The position numbers were made by a program, and so were the translations under genes. The notes below the pieces were generated by a model that did no database searches, was not told where the DNA came from, and worked only from the letters and a program-made list of their open reading frames with translations. From Clavibacter sp. VKM Ac-2873 (lineage in GTDB: Bacteria; Actinomycetota; Actinomycetes; Actinomycetales; Microbacteriaceae), in assembly GCF_015351075.1 (NCBI RefSeq), contig NZ_JADKRS010000001.1, positions 992,001 through 1,056,000 of the forward strand: 64,000 bases of DNA, in the 5' to 3' direction. Positions 16,881 through 25,903 of the stretch are shown one piece after another; position 1 is the stretch's first letter, and every line of letters begins with the position of its first letter.

Positions 16881-18458
16881 TCAGCCGCAGGTCGTGCCGG
16901 CGGCGGGCGGATCCCCGCGGAGCAGGTAGCCGTCCACCGCGGCCACGATGCACGGATCCCGCTGGACGTAGGCGATGTGCCCCTCGCCCTCGTAGGTGAG
17001 GAGCACGCCCGAGGAGAGCTGGCTCGCGAGCGCCTCCGCCCACGAGTACGGCGTCGCGGGATCGCCCGTGGTCCCGACCACGACGATGGGCGCCGCGCCC
17101 TCCGCCGACACGGGTGCCGGCGCCTGCCGGGCGGCATAGGGCCAGTTGCCGCAGAGCGGGTCCGGTTCGCCGTCGCGGGAGGTGTCGTCGTCCGCCAGCT
17201 CCCCGGCGGCGGCGCGGAGCTCGGCCGCCTCCGTGACGAGCACCGCCGGATCCCGCTCCACCGGGTAGTCGATGCACTGGATGGCGAGGAACGCCTCGTA
17301 GAAGTTGCCGTCGTACGTGCCGTCGGGCTTGCGGCCGAAGTAGGAGTCGGCGAGCGCGAACGCCGTGGTGGACTCTCCGCGGAGCGCCTCGGTGAACGCG
17401 CTCGAGAGCGCCGGCCACTGCTGCTCGCTGTAGAGCGCCGAGTTGATGGCGCTGCGCAGGACCTCCCCGTCGAGCTCCCGCCCGTCGGAGGCGCGCAGCG
17501 GGCTCCGGTCGAGGCGGTCGATGAGGGTGGCGACGGTCTGCTCGCCCTCCTCGACGGATCCGCGGAACGGGCAGCCGTTCCCCGCCAGGCACGCCGCCAG
17601 GTAGGACTCGAACGAGGTCCGGAACCCGGTCGTCTGCGCGAGGGAGACGTCGAAGGAGCTCGCGGACGGATCCGTCGCGCCGTCGAGCACCATCCGCCCG
17701 ACGTGCGCGGGGAAGTCCTGGGCGTACTCCGCGCCGATGCTCGTGCCGTAGGAGTACCCGAGGTAGTTCAGCTGCCTGTCCCCCACCAGCGCCCGCAGCA
17801 TGTCGAGGTCGTGCACGGTGCTCTGCGTGTCGACGAACTGCAGCAGCGATCCGGATCGGGCGGCGCACGACTGGGCGAAGGACTTCGACGCCTGGTCCAG
17901 CTCGGCGTCGTGCGCCGGGGTCCCTGCAGGGGCCTCCGTCTCGCCGTAGAGGAAGGAGTCGAGCTGGGCGTCGTCGACGCAGTCGACGGCGGTCGACGCC
18001 CCGACGCCGCGGGGATCCCAGCCGACGATGTCGTACGCGTCCTGCAGGTCGCGCGACACCGCGTAGTCGACGTTGGACTTCACGAGGTCGACGCCGGACG
18101 CACCGGGGCCACCCGGGTTGACGAAGAGCGAGCCGCGCGGCGTGCCTCCTCCGCGTGCGGTGTGCCGGGTGAGGGCGAGCTGGATGTCCGTCGCCGGGTC
18201 CGGCGCCGACCAGTCGAGCGGCGCCGTCGCGGTCGCGCATTGGGCGCCGTCCTCGCACGGGGACCAGGCGATGGCCTGCTCGTAGTAGCGGGCCAGGTCG
18301 GGGGCGACGTCCTCCGTCGTGGGGCTCGAGGTGGAGCTGCGCGGCTCGGGCACGGGGATGAGGCCGCATCCGCTCAGGGCGACGGCCGCGGCGAGGAGGA
18401 CGGCGCCCAGCGCTCCGGCGCGCCGGACGGACGTCCTCCGCGTGCTCCGGCGCGTCAT
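16881..18458 (-). CDS. Secreted alpha/beta-hydrolase lipoprotein, tripeptidyl aminopeptidase (TAP) type
   Basis: A 525-residue protein with a lipoprotein signal (hydrophobic core ending LSGC, Cys about 31), so it is anchored outside the cell. The alpha/beta-hydrolase fold shows FVNPGGPGASG (oxyanion region), the nucleophile elbow GYSYGTSIG, and the C-terminal TAP-like domain with GTTGDPATPY (catalytic Asp) and GEGHIAY (catalytic His). Homologues are Streptomyces Slp/Tap peptidases that release short peptides from protein N-termini. The ATG overlaps the holB stop codon (ATGA), an unusual but clear coupling of a replication gene to an exported peptidase. Confidence 0.9.
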   Translation of the reverse strand: MTRRSTRRTSVRRAGALGAVLLAAAVALSGCGLIPVPEPRSSTSSPTTEDVAPDLARYYEQAIAWSPCEDGAQCATATAPLDWSAPDPATDIQLALTRHTARGGGTPRGSLFVNPGGPGASGVDLVKSNVDYAVSRDLQDAYDIVGWDPRGVGASTAVDCVDDAQLDSFLYGETEAPAGTPAHDAELDQASKSFAQSCAARSGSLLQFVDTQSTVHDLDMLRALVGDRQLNYLGYSYGTSIGAEYAQDFPAHVGRMVLDGATDPSASSFDVSLAQTTGFRTSFESYLAACLAGNGCPFRGSVEEGEQTVATLIDRLDRSPLRASDGRELDGEVLRSAINSALYSEQQWPALSSAFTEALRGESTTAFALADSYFGRKPDGTYDGNFYEAFLAIQCIDYPVERDPAVLVTEAAELRAAAGELADDDTSRDGEPDPLCGNWPYAARQAPAPVSAEGAAPIVVVGTTGDPATPYSWAEALASQLSSGVLLTYEGEGHIAYVQRDPCIVAAVDGYLLRGDPPAAGTTCG

Positions 18459-19744
18459 GCGCGACCCGCCGTGCGCGTGCGGGTGATGGACACGAGCATC
18501 GCCTCGAGGGCGAGCGCCGGCGACACGTTGCCGTCGATGCGGCGACGTGCGACCCCGACCGCGTCGAGCACCGCGAGCGACGCCGCCGCGGATCCGGCCT
18601 CCGCGGCGTCCGCGATCCGCGGGGCGATCGCCTCGTTCACCCGCGGGAGGTCCGCCCCCAGCTGGTGGAGGAGCACGTCGCGGTGCAGGGACATGAGGTC
18701 GACGAGGATCCGGTCGATGCCGTCACGGAGGCTGCGCGTGGCGCGCCGCTTCTGGTCCTCCTCGAGCTGGCGGATCTGCGAGCGCAGCTGCGGCGGGATG
18801 GACCCGCCTTCCTGCACGCCGAGCGACCGGAGCGCGCGCTCGCGCTCGTCGGCGTCGCGCTGCACCGTGAAGGCCTTGGCGTCCTGGCCGGCGAGCTCGA
18901 GCATCGCGGCCGCTGCGCGGACGGCGTCGCCCACCGTCCGGATGCCGAGCGCCAGCTCCAGGGTGCGGCTCCGGCGCTCGCGCGCCTCGGCGTCCGTGGC
19001 CAGCCGGTGCGCCATCCCGATGTGGCTCTGCGCCTCCCGGGCGGCACGCGTCGCCGTGGCGGCGTCGACGCCGTCACGACGCTGGATCAGCGCGGCGACG
19101 TCCTCGACCGACGGGATGCGCAGCCGCACGCTGCGCACGCGGGAGCGGATGGTCGGGATCAGGTCGGCCTCGCTGGGCGCGCACAGGATCCAGATGGTGC
19201 GCTCCGGCGGCTCCTCGAGCGCCTTCAGCAGCAGGTTCGACGTGCGCTCGGTCATCCGGTCGGCGTCCTCGACGACCATGACGCGGTACCGACCGACCGA
19301 GGGCGAGTACTGCGACGACGTGACGAGCGCGCGCACCTCGTCGATGGCGATGATGACCCGCTCCGTGGCGAGCACGCCCAGGTCGGGGTGGCTGCGGGCG
19401 GCGACCTGGCGTGCGGTCGCCGCGTCGCCCTCCGGCGTCCCGTCGCTGAGCAGCGCGGTCGCGAAGGCGTAGGCGAGGTTGGAGCGGCCGGATCCGGGAG
19501 GACCCGTGATGAGCCACGAGTGCGCGAGCGCGGTGCCGGCGGCGTCGCGCGCGGTGGCCCGCGGGCTGCTGGCCGCGGCGAGCAGGGCGACGGCCTCGGA
19601 CTGCCCGGTGAGCTCGTCCCAGATCGCCCGGCCGTCGGGGCTCGCGGACGCCGCGGACGCCTGCATCCCGGATGCCTGCACGGCGGTCGTCCGAGGCCCG
19701 GCGGTGCGGGTCGCGGTCGGGCCGCCGGCCGCCGCGTCGCTCAT
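18455..19744 (-). CDS. holB: DNA polymerase III delta' subunit
   Basis: A 429-residue clamp-loader subunit of the replicative polymerase. The N-terminal AAA+ domain has a degenerate P-loop (GPPGSGRSN, Arg in place of Lys), normal for delta' because it does not hydrolyse ATP. It also has the sensor-1-like LLLKALEEPPERTIWILC and the SRC-type arginine finger region IPTIRSRVRSVRL. The N-terminus carries an extra Ala/Thr-rich stretch of about 40 residues. It overlaps tmk upstream (ATGA) and the peptidase downstream, and works with the DnaX protein encoded at 59-61.6 kb. Confidence 0.92.
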   Translation of the reverse strand: MSDAAAGGPTATRTAGPRTTAVQASGMQASAASASPDGRAIWDELTGQSEAVALLAAASSPRATARDAAGTALAHSWLITGPPGSGRSNLAYAFATALLSDGTPEGDAATARQVAARSHPDLGVLATERVIIAIDEVRALVTSSQYSPSVGRYRVMVVEDADRMTERTSNLLLKALEEPPERTIWILCAPSEADLIPTIRSRVRSVRLRIPSVEDVAALIQRRDGVDAATATRAAREAQSHIGMAHRLATDAEARERRSRTLELALGIRTVGDAVRAAAAMLELAGQDAKAFTVQRDADERERALRSLGVQEGGSIPPQLRSQIRQLEEDQKRRATRSLRDGIDRILVDLMSLHRDVLLHQLGADLPRVNEAIAPRIADAAEAGSAAASLAVLDAVGVARRRIDGNVSPALALEAMLVSITRTRTAGRA

Positions 19745-20376
19745 GCGGAGGCCCCCGCGGAGATCAGCGCCTGAGCCCTGGTCCGGATCTGCGTGGCGAT
19801 CTCCTCGCGCGGGCGCGCGGCGTCGACGACCAGGAAGCGCTCCGGCTCCGCGCCGGCCAGCCCGAGGAACGCCTGGCGCACGCGCTCGTGGAAGTCGGCG
19901 CGCTCGGCCTCGAGCCGGTCGAAGCGCGTGCGCGCGGCGTCGAGGCGGACCCGGGCGGCGGCCTGGTCGAGGTCGAGCAGCACGGTCAGGTCGGGCAGGA
20001 GCCCCTGCGCAGCCCAGAGCGACAGCTCGCGGATCTCGTCGGCGTCCAGCACCCGACCCGCGCCCTGGTAGGCGACGGACGAGTCGAGGTAGCGGTCCTG
20101 CAGGACGATCGCGCCCCGCTCGAGGGCCGGTCGGACGACCGTCTCGACGTGGTGCGCGCGGTCGGCCGCGTACAGCAGCGCCTCCGCGCGCGGCGCGATG
20201 TGGCCCCTCCGGTGCAGCACGATCTCGCGGATCTCCACCCCGAGGTCGCTGCCGCCCGGCTCACGGGTGACGACGACCTCGTGGCCCGCGTCCTCCAGCC
20301 ACCCCCGCAGGAGCGCCGACTGCGTGGACTTCCCCACGCCGTCGCCGCCCTCCAGGGTGATGAAGACGCCGGTCAC
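19741..20376 (-). CDS. tmk: Thymidylate kinase
   Basis: A 211-residue cytoplasmic kinase converting dTMP to dTDP. Motifs are the P-loop GGDGVGKST (residues 10-18), the DR(Y/H) motif in LQDRYLDSSVAYQG, and the LID segment RTRFDRLEAE. The GTG at 20376 overlaps the topA stop (GTGA). The order topA-tmk-holB is a familiar actinobacterial replication operon. Length is standard. Confidence 0.95.
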   Translation of the reverse strand: MTGVFITLEGGDGVGKSTQSALLRGWLEDAGHEVVVTREPGGSDLGVEIREIVLHRRGHIAPRAEALLYAADRAHHVETVVRPALERGAIVLQDRYLDSSVAYQGAGRVLDADEIRELSLWAAQGLLPDLTVLLDLDQAAARVRLDAARTRFDRLEAERADFHERVRQAFLGLAGAEPERFLVVDAARPREEIATQIRTRAQALISAGASA

Positions 20377-23327
20377 GTCGCGTCGGACGCCGTCGCCGCC
20401 GCAGCGGCCGCCTTGTTGGCGGCCCGCGTGGCAGCTGCCTTCGTCGCGGCTGCCGACCTCGCCGCGGTCGTCTTCTCCGTGGTCGCCTTCGCGGTGGTCG
20501 TCTTCGCGGTGGTCGTCTTCGCCGCGGTCGTCTTCGCCGCCGTCGTCTTCGCCTTCGCGGGCGCCTTGGCCTTCGCCTTGGCCGGGGCCTTCGCCCTGGA
20601 CTTCGGCTTGGCCGGCCCCTTGGCGCGCTTGTCCGCCAGCAGCTCGACGGCACGGTCGAAGTCGACGTCCTCGACGGACTCGCTCTTCGGGATGGTCGCG
20701 TTGGTCTCGCCGTCCGTGACGTACGGGCCGAAGCGGCCGTCCTTGACCTTGATGCCCTTGCCGCTCACGGGATCCGCGTCGAACTCCTTCAGCGCGCTGG
20801 AGGGGCGACGGGCGCCGTACTTGGGCTGCGCGAAGACCTCGAGGGCGCCCGGCAGGTCGATCTCGAAGATCTGCTCCTCGCTCGTGAGCGAGCGCGAGTC
20901 CGTGCCCTTCTTCAGGTACGGACCGTACTTCCCGTTCTGCGCCGTGATGGGCGTGGCCGTCTCCGGGTCGTCGCCCACCACGCGCGGGAGGTCGAGGAGA
21001 CGCAGAGCCGTCTCCAGGTCGACGGTGGCGAGGTCCATCGACTTGAAGATGGAGGCCGTGCGCGGCTTGACGGCCGCCGCCTTCTTCGCGGCGGGCTTCT
21101 TGGCGGGCGCCTTCGCGGCCGGAGCCGCCGAGGCGGTGGCGGTCGTGCTCTCGAGCACCTCGCCGGTCGCGGGATCCACGCCGTCGGCGGGAGCGGCGGG
21201 CGCTGCCTCCGGCTCGGGATCGAGCTCGGTGACGTAGGGGCCGTAGCGCCCGTCCTTCGCCACGATCTGCTTGCCGTTCTCCGGGTTGATGCCGATGACG
21301 CGGTCGGTGACGACGGGGGCGTCGATCAGCTCCCGTGCCTTCGCGGCCGTCAGCTCGTCGGGCGCGAGGTCCTCCGGCAGGTTGACGCGGCGGGGCGTGG
21401 CATCGGCGGCTGCGCCCTCCTCGTGGACCTCGAGGTAGGGCCCGTACTTGCCGATGCGCAGGGTGATGTCGTCCGCGATGCGCAGCGAGTTGATCTCCTT
21501 GGCGTCGATCTCGCCGAGGTTGTCGATGGTGGGGCGGAGCCCCTTGTGCGCGTCGTTGCCGTAGTAGAAGCCCTTCAGCCAGTCGACGCGCTCGGCGGAG
21601 CCCTCCGCGATGCGGTCGAGGTCGTCCTCCATGCCCGCGGTGAAGTCGTACTGCACCAGCTCCGTGAAGAACTCCTCCAGCAGCCGCACCACCGAGAAGG
21701 CGATCCAGTTGGGGACGAGCGCCGTGCCGCGCGGCGTGACGTAGCCGCGGTCGACGATCGTCGAGATGATGGCGGCGTAGGTCGACGGACGACCGATGCC
21801 CAGCTCCTCGAGCGTCTTGACGAGGCTCGCCTCCGTGTAGCGCGGCGGCGGGCTGGTCTCGTGCCCCTTGGCGTCCACGTCCACCAGGCGCAGGTCCTGG
21901 CCCTTCTTGAGATCCGGCAGCTTCGCCTCGCGCGGCTCGGCGGCGCCGTGGCGCTCCTCGTCGCGGCTCTCCTCGTACGCGGCCAGGAAGCCGCGGAACG
22001 TGATGACCGTGCCGGAGGCGGCGAACTCGGCGACCTCGCCCGCGGAGGTCGGCCCCGCGGCGATGACGACCGACGCGGTGGATCCCTTCGCGTCGGCCAT
22101 CTGCGACGCGATGGTGCGCTTCCAGATGAGGTCGTAGAGCTTGTGGTCGTTGCCGCGCAGCGTGGAGGCGAGCTGCTGCGGCGTGCGGAAGGTCTCGCCG
22201 GCGGGGCGGACGGCCTCATGGGCCTCCTGCGCGTTCTTGCTCTTGCCCGCGTAGAGGCGCGGCTTGTCGGGCACGGTCTCGGGCCCGTACAGCTCGGCGG
22301 CCTGCTTGCGGGCCGCGTTGATCGCCTGCTGCGAGAGCGAGGGCGAGTCGGTGCGCATGTAGGTGATGTAGCCGTTCTCGTAGAGCGACTGCGCGACGCT
22401 CATGGTCTGCCGGGCGGAGAATCGCAGCTTGCGCGCGGCCTCCTGCTGGAGCGTCGATGTGGTGAAAGGCGCGGCCGGGCGACGCGTGTAGGGCTTCGAC
22501 TCGACGCTCTGCACCTTCAGCGGGACGGACGGGTCGCGCAGGGCCTCGGCGAGCGCCTCGGCGCTGCTCGCGTCGAGGGGGCGCGAGTCGTTCTTGAGCG
22601 CTCCCTTGTCGTCGAAGTCGCGGCCCGTGGCGATACGGGCACCGTCGATGCGGACGAGGCGCGCGTCGAACGGCAGCTCCTGGTCGAGGGGCGAGAGCGA
22701 CGCCGTGAGGTCCCAGTACGAGGCCGTCACGAAGGCCAGGCGCTCGCGCTCGCGGTCGACGACCAGGCGGGTGGCGGCGGACTGCACGCGTCCGGCGGAC
22801 AGGCCCGGACCGACCTTGCGCCAGAGCACGGGCGACACCTCGTAGCCGTAGAGGCGGTCGAGGATGCGCCGCGTCTCCTGCGCGTCCACGAGGGCCGTGT
22901 CGATGTCGCGCGTGCTGTCGCGGGCGCGCTCGATGGCCTCCTTGGTGATCTCGTGGAAGACCATGCGCTTGACCGGCACCTTCGGCTTCAGCACCTGCAG
23001 GAGGTGCCACGCGATGGCCTCGCCCTCGCGGTCCTCATCCGTCGCGAGGAAGAGCTCGTCGGCGTCCTTGAGCGCCCGCTTGAGGTCGGCGACCGTCTTC
23101 TTCTTCTGGTCGCTGACGACGTAGTAGGGCTCGAACCCGTTCTCCACGTCCACGGAGAACTTGCCGAGCGTGCCCTTCTTCAGCTCGGGCGGCAGGTTCT
23201 TGGGCTCGATGAGGTCGCGGATGTGGCCGACGGATGCCTGCACCTCGTAGCCGCTGCCCAGGTACTGGGCGATCGTCTTGGCCTTGGCCGGCGACTCGAC
23301 GATGACCAACTTCTTCGTGCCGGGCAC
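20373..23327 (-). CDS. topA: DNA topoisomerase I
   Basis: A 984-residue type IA topoisomerase that relaxes negative supercoils. The TOPRIM domain begins KKLVIVESPAKAKTIAQYL (residues 4-22), and the DxD motif is in ATDEDREGEAIAWHLL. The catalytic Tyr lies in NGYITYMRTDSPSLS (about residue 320). Several C-terminal topo-C repeat modules (ING/NGKYGPYL patterns) follow, then a Lys/Ala/Thr-rich tail of about 75 residues made of pentapeptide repeats, typical of actinobacterial TopA and important for processivity. GTG 23327 is chosen because AAGGAG lies 4 bp upstream; an alternative ATG at 23351 would add eight residues. Confidence 0.96.
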   Translation of the reverse strand: MPGTKKLVIVESPAKAKTIAQYLGSGYEVQASVGHIRDLIEPKNLPPELKKGTLGKFSVDVENGFEPYYVVSDQKKKTVADLKRALKDADELFLATDEDREGEAIAWHLLQVLKPKVPVKRMVFHEITKEAIERARDSTRDIDTALVDAQETRRILDRLYGYEVSPVLWRKVGPGLSAGRVQSAATRLVVDRERERLAFVTASYWDLTASLSPLDQELPFDARLVRIDGARIATGRDFDDKGALKNDSRPLDASSAEALAEALRDPSVPLKVQSVESKPYTRRPAAPFTTSTLQQEAARKLRFSARQTMSVAQSLYENGYITYMRTDSPSLSQQAINAARKQAAELYGPETVPDKPRLYAGKSKNAQEAHEAVRPAGETFRTPQQLASTLRGNDHKLYDLIWKRTIASQMADAKGSTASVVIAAGPTSAGEVAEFAASGTVITFRGFLAAYEESRDEERHGAAEPREAKLPDLKKGQDLRLVDVDAKGHETSPPPRYTEASLVKTLEELGIGRPSTYAAIISTIVDRGYVTPRGTALVPNWIAFSVVRLLEEFFTELVQYDFTAGMEDDLDRIAEGSAERVDWLKGFYYGNDAHKGLRPTIDNLGEIDAKEINSLRIADDITLRIGKYGPYLEVHEEGAAADATPRRVNLPEDLAPDELTAAKARELIDAPVVTDRVIGINPENGKQIVAKDGRYGPYVTELDPEPEAAPAAPADGVDPATGEVLESTTATASAAPAAKAPAKKPAAKKAAAVKPRTASIFKSMDLATVDLETALRLLDLPRVVGDDPETATPITAQNGKYGPYLKKGTDSRSLTSEEQIFEIDLPGALEVFAQPKYGARRPSSALKEFDADPVSGKGIKVKDGRFGPYVTDGETNATIPKSESVEDVDFDRAVELLADKRAKGPAKPKSRAKAPAKAKAKAPAKAKTTAAKTTAAKTTTAKTTTAKATTEKTTAARSAAATKAAATRAANKAAAAAATASDAT
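20461..20550. repeat. 15-bp tandem repeats encoding the TopA basic tail
   Basis: Six near-identical 15-bp units such as GCGGTGGTCGTCTTC occur end to end (20461, 20476, 20491, 20506, 20521, 20536). On the coding strand they specify Lys-Thr-Thr-x-Ala pentapeptides. Two adjacent copies (20491 and 20506) are identical. Copy number could vary between strains without breaking the frame. Confidence 0.8.
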
Positions 23328-23393
23328 GTGACTCCTTATATATGCGTTCATGGGGGCCGGTGTCCGGCCCGGTGTCCGGGTTGCGTGCCCGCT

Positions 23394-23411
23394 CGGATCG
23401 GATCCGATCCG
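23394..23411. repeat. Perfect 18-bp palindrome upstream of topA
   Basis: CGGATCGGATCCGATCCG reads identically on both strands and lies 67 bp upstream of the topA start. It could be a binding site for a dimeric regulator, or a cruciform-prone element in the promoter region of a supercoiling enzyme. Nothing else of note is seen in the 23328-23589 gap, apart from a short TATATA just before the topA Shine-Dalgarno. Confidence 0.45.
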
Positions 23412-23589
23412 GGGCGACGTGCGGCGGGGTCCCCGACAAGGCACACCATACACACGCGCACCGACCGGCCACCTAATCGCGACGCCGCCCGGACGCGCCG
23501 TGTCCAGGCGATGCCGCGGCGGGTTCCGAGCGCCCCGCGCGGACACGGACGGGGCGGTGACGCCGGCCCGGACGACGGCCAGGAGCCGC

Positions 23590-23949
23590 TCATCCCGACG
23601 CCCGGGTAGGGGGTTGCCCGGCTCGCGCACGCGCCGTGACGGGAAGTCCCCACGGGCCGCCGTGTCGCTCCGCCTCCACGACCGCCGTCGTGCCCGTGAC
23701 GTCGCATCGCGTGAGCTCCGCCCCGGAAGCGACCACGACCTCCACCGCCGCCGAGCAGGGGGAGCCGGCCGCGAATCCCGCGGCGACGTCGGCCGCGGCG
23801 AGCGCCCCGGAGTCCGCGGCCCCCGCGGCAGCGGCCCTCTCCACGAGCACGGAGGAGACCGCGACCGTGGTCAGCGCGAGGGCGGCGACGGCGCCGAGCA
23901 CGCCGACAGCGACCACGGTGCCCGAGCCGACGTCGCCGTCACGGGGCAT
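23590..23949 (-). CDS. TadE-like secreted/pilus protein of the Tad cluster (Rv3654c type)
   Basis: A 119-residue protein with an N-terminal motif GDVGSGTVVAVGVLGAVAALAL (class III pilin-like; Gly before the hydrophobic stretch) and the segment AAAAGAADSGALAAADVAAG typical of TadE/TadG pseudopilin-like proteins. It matches the last gene of the actinobacterial helicase/secretion-neighbourhood Tad locus. The start at 23949 overlaps the TadE stop by 11 bp. It is probably membrane inserted and processed with the pilus subunits. Exact role unknown. Confidence 0.75.
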   Translation of the reverse strand: MPRDGDVGSGTVVAVGVLGAVAALALTTVAVSSVLVERAAAAGAADSGALAAADVAAGFAAGSPCSAAVEVVVASGAELTRCDVTGTTAVVEAERHGGPWGLPVTARARAGQPPTRASG

Positions 23950-24340
23950 CCGGATCCTCCTGCCACGCGCAGCCCCGCGCCGAGACGCGGATCCCGGCGA
24001 CGCCGGCGGGCCCGAAGCGGCTGGGAGCCGTCAGCCGGACGCAGACCGCGTGACCCGACCGCTCCACCGCCATGGCCGCTCCCGCGGCAGCGCCCTCGAT
24101 GCGCGCCTCCGCCGTGCCCGCGTCCTCCCCGCGTCCGATGCTCCGCGCCGCCTCCTCCGCCGCGGACGTCAGCATCACCTGCTGGCCGACCGTCTGCACC
24201 GCGCCTAGGCAGAGGCCGAGGACCAGCACGACCGCGGGCAGCACGACCGCCAGCTCCGCGGAAGCAGCTCCCCGATCCGCGACGGGGGGCCCGTGCTGAT
24301 CGTGTCGCGGAGGCCCCTCCGCCGACGTGATCGGGATCAC
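23939..24340 (-). CDS. TadE-family pilus assembly protein
   Basis: A 133-residue protein with the diagnostic TadE N-terminal motif DRGAASAELAVVLPAVVLVLG, in which a Gly-Ala junction and a Glu at +5 precede a hydrophobic helix. Then comes a helical VQTVGQQVMLTSAAEEAARSI region and a C-terminal domain with two Cys, likely outside the membrane. The GTG at 24340 overlaps the Flp-like gene stop (GTGA). It should be a minor pseudopilin of the Tad/Flp pilus. Confidence 0.82.
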   Translation of the reverse strand: MIPITSAEGPPRHDQHGPPVADRGAASAELAVVLPAVVLVLGLCLGAVQTVGQQVMLTSAAEEAARSIGRGEDAGTAEARIEGAAAGAAMAVERSGHAVCVRLTAPSRFGPAGVAGIRVSARGCAWQEDPDAP

Positions 24341-24567
24341 CGGTCGTAGGTCAGGGCACGCCGTACGAGGTCGAGGAGCATGCCGCGGACCTCGTCGCTC
24401 TGCAGGATGACCACGAGCAGTCCGGCGAACGCCACCGCAGCCATCGTCGCGATCGCGTACTCGGCGGTGGCCGCTCCCCCGTCGCCCGCCGCGCGGCAGG
24501 CGAGCGCACGACGCGCCGCCTGTGCCACCCGCACGGACCGCGAGGGCGTCACCGTGGGCGTCGCCAT
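24337..24567 (-). CDS. DUF4244 / Flp-type pilin
   Basis: A 76-residue small protein with the pilin-like signature GDGGAATAEYAIATMAAVAFAGLLVVIL (Glu at +5 of the helix), followed by a short C-terminal tail. This is the DUF4244 family, equivalent to Rv3656c and probably the major Flp-like subunit. GGAG lies 5 bp before the ATG at 24567. An in-frame ATG at 24771, also with an upstream GAGGGG, would add 68 residues of low-complexity sequence and cannot be excluded. Confidence 0.78.
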   Translation of the reverse strand: MATPTVTPSRSVRVAQAARRALACRAAGDGGAATAEYAIATMAAVAFAGLLVVILQSDEVRGMLLDLVRRALTYDR

Positions 24568-24895
24568 CACCTCTCCGCGGCAGATCCCCGCACAGCTCGT
24601 GACGCGCCCCGTCGACCGCGCGGGAGCCGCTGTCGCCGCGGCCAGGGGCCACACCGCGCGGCCCGGCGTCGCCACCGCGGCTCCGGTCGTCCCGGATGCC
24701 GGCACGAGGGCTGCTGTGCCCTCCGCATCATCCACATCGATCGCGTGCGTCCGCTCCTCGATACGTCCCATGTGCTCGTCCCCTCTTCTGGCGGGCGATC
24801 CCCGCCGTCCTGTCCCTGCCGACCTTCGGCGAGGGAGCCACCATGCCCCGCCCGCCGGGCTCACCACGTGGCGGGAAGCGCGACGGTGGATGCCG

Positions 24896-25903
24896 TCACC
24901 CGTGGCCGAGTGTTGAGGACACGACGGCCAGCAGCATCGGCACCACGCCCACCGCCAGGAACGCGGGCAGGATGCACACGCCCAGGGGCAGCATGAGCCG
25001 TGCCGCCAGGCACGCCGCAGCCCGCTCGGCGCACGTGGCGGCGTCCCTGCGGACCCGTTCCGCCTCGCTGCCGAGGAGGACGGCGACGGGCGCGCCCGTT
25101 CGCGCGGCGGCATCCACGACGGACGCGACGGCGGCGAGATCGTCTCCCGCGCCCAGCCCGGCGCGCTCGCAGGCGCGGCGGACGACCGCGACCGCACGAG
25201 GCACGGACGCCCCGCCGGACATGGCCATCGCCACCAGGTCCAGGGCGAGCCCCGGTGCAGGATCACGGGAGACGGCCCGGCTCACGAGGCCGCGATTCCA
25301 CCGCCACCCGATCGCCACGAGCGAGGAACCCACGACGAGGCACGCCAGCCCGGGCACGGTGGTGACGAGGACGCGGAGAGGATCGAAGCCGAGACCCGCG
25401 GCCAGGAGCAGGCCGGCGCCGGGCATGAGGAGCACGGTGCGGCTGGTCGCCACCGGCCCCGCGAGCGCCGTCCCCGCATCACGGCGCACCCGCGCGATGT
25501 CGACGAGCGAGTCGGCGAGGCGATGGAGGGATCGCGCGAGCGGCGCTCCCGTGCGGTCCGCGACCTCGAGCCCGGCGGCGAGCGCGCACCACGATCGCGC
25601 GGTGGCTCCGTCCGCCGGCTCGCCCGCGGTGGCCGCCGCGACGATGCGACCGGCGAGGGAAGCTGGGCCTTCGCCCGCGGCGACGCGGCGGACCAGCGCA
25701 GGCACCGCGCTCTCCCCCCTCCTGACCCGTGCGCCTGACGGAGCCAGCTGCGACCAGGCGCGCTCGAGGTGCAACCCCGCACCGAGAAGCACCGCGAGCC
25801 GTCGCACGAACGCGGCGATCTCCTCCGTCTCCTCGACGAACACCCCGTCCTCCGCGCCCTGCAGACGCAGACGCAGCCGGACGGCGTGCGTGCGCCGGAT
25901 CAC
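24896..25903 (-). CDS. Type II/IV secretion F-like membrane protein, apparent TadB-TadC fusion
   Basis: A 335-residue integral membrane protein of the Tad machine. Two T2SSF-like segments can be seen. The first, about residues 25-150, contains [19 protein letters not shown] and [19 protein letters not shown], followed by transmembrane helices. The second, about residues 210-335, contains [19 protein letters not shown] and [19 protein letters not shown], and ends in a final helix pair. In mycobacteria these correspond to two separate genes, so this looks like a fused or condensed form (inference). GTG 25903 overlaps the TadA stop (GTGA). Confidence 0.82.
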   Translation of the reverse strand: MIRRTHAVRLRLRLQGAEDGVFVEETEEIAAFVRRLAVLLGAGLHLERAWSQLAPSGARVRRGESAVPALVRRVAAGEGPASLAGRIVAAATAGEPADGATARSWCALAAGLEVADRTGAPLARSLHRLADSLVDIARVRRDAGTALAGPVATSRTVLLMPGAGLLLAAGLGFDPLRVLVTTVPGLACLVVGSSLVAIGWRWNRGLVSRAVSRDPAPGLALDLVAMAMSGGASVPRAVAVVRRACERAGLGAGDDLAAVASVVDAAARTGAPVAVLLGSEAERVRRDAATCAERAAACLAARLMLPLGVCILPAFLAVGVVPMLLAVVSSTLGHG

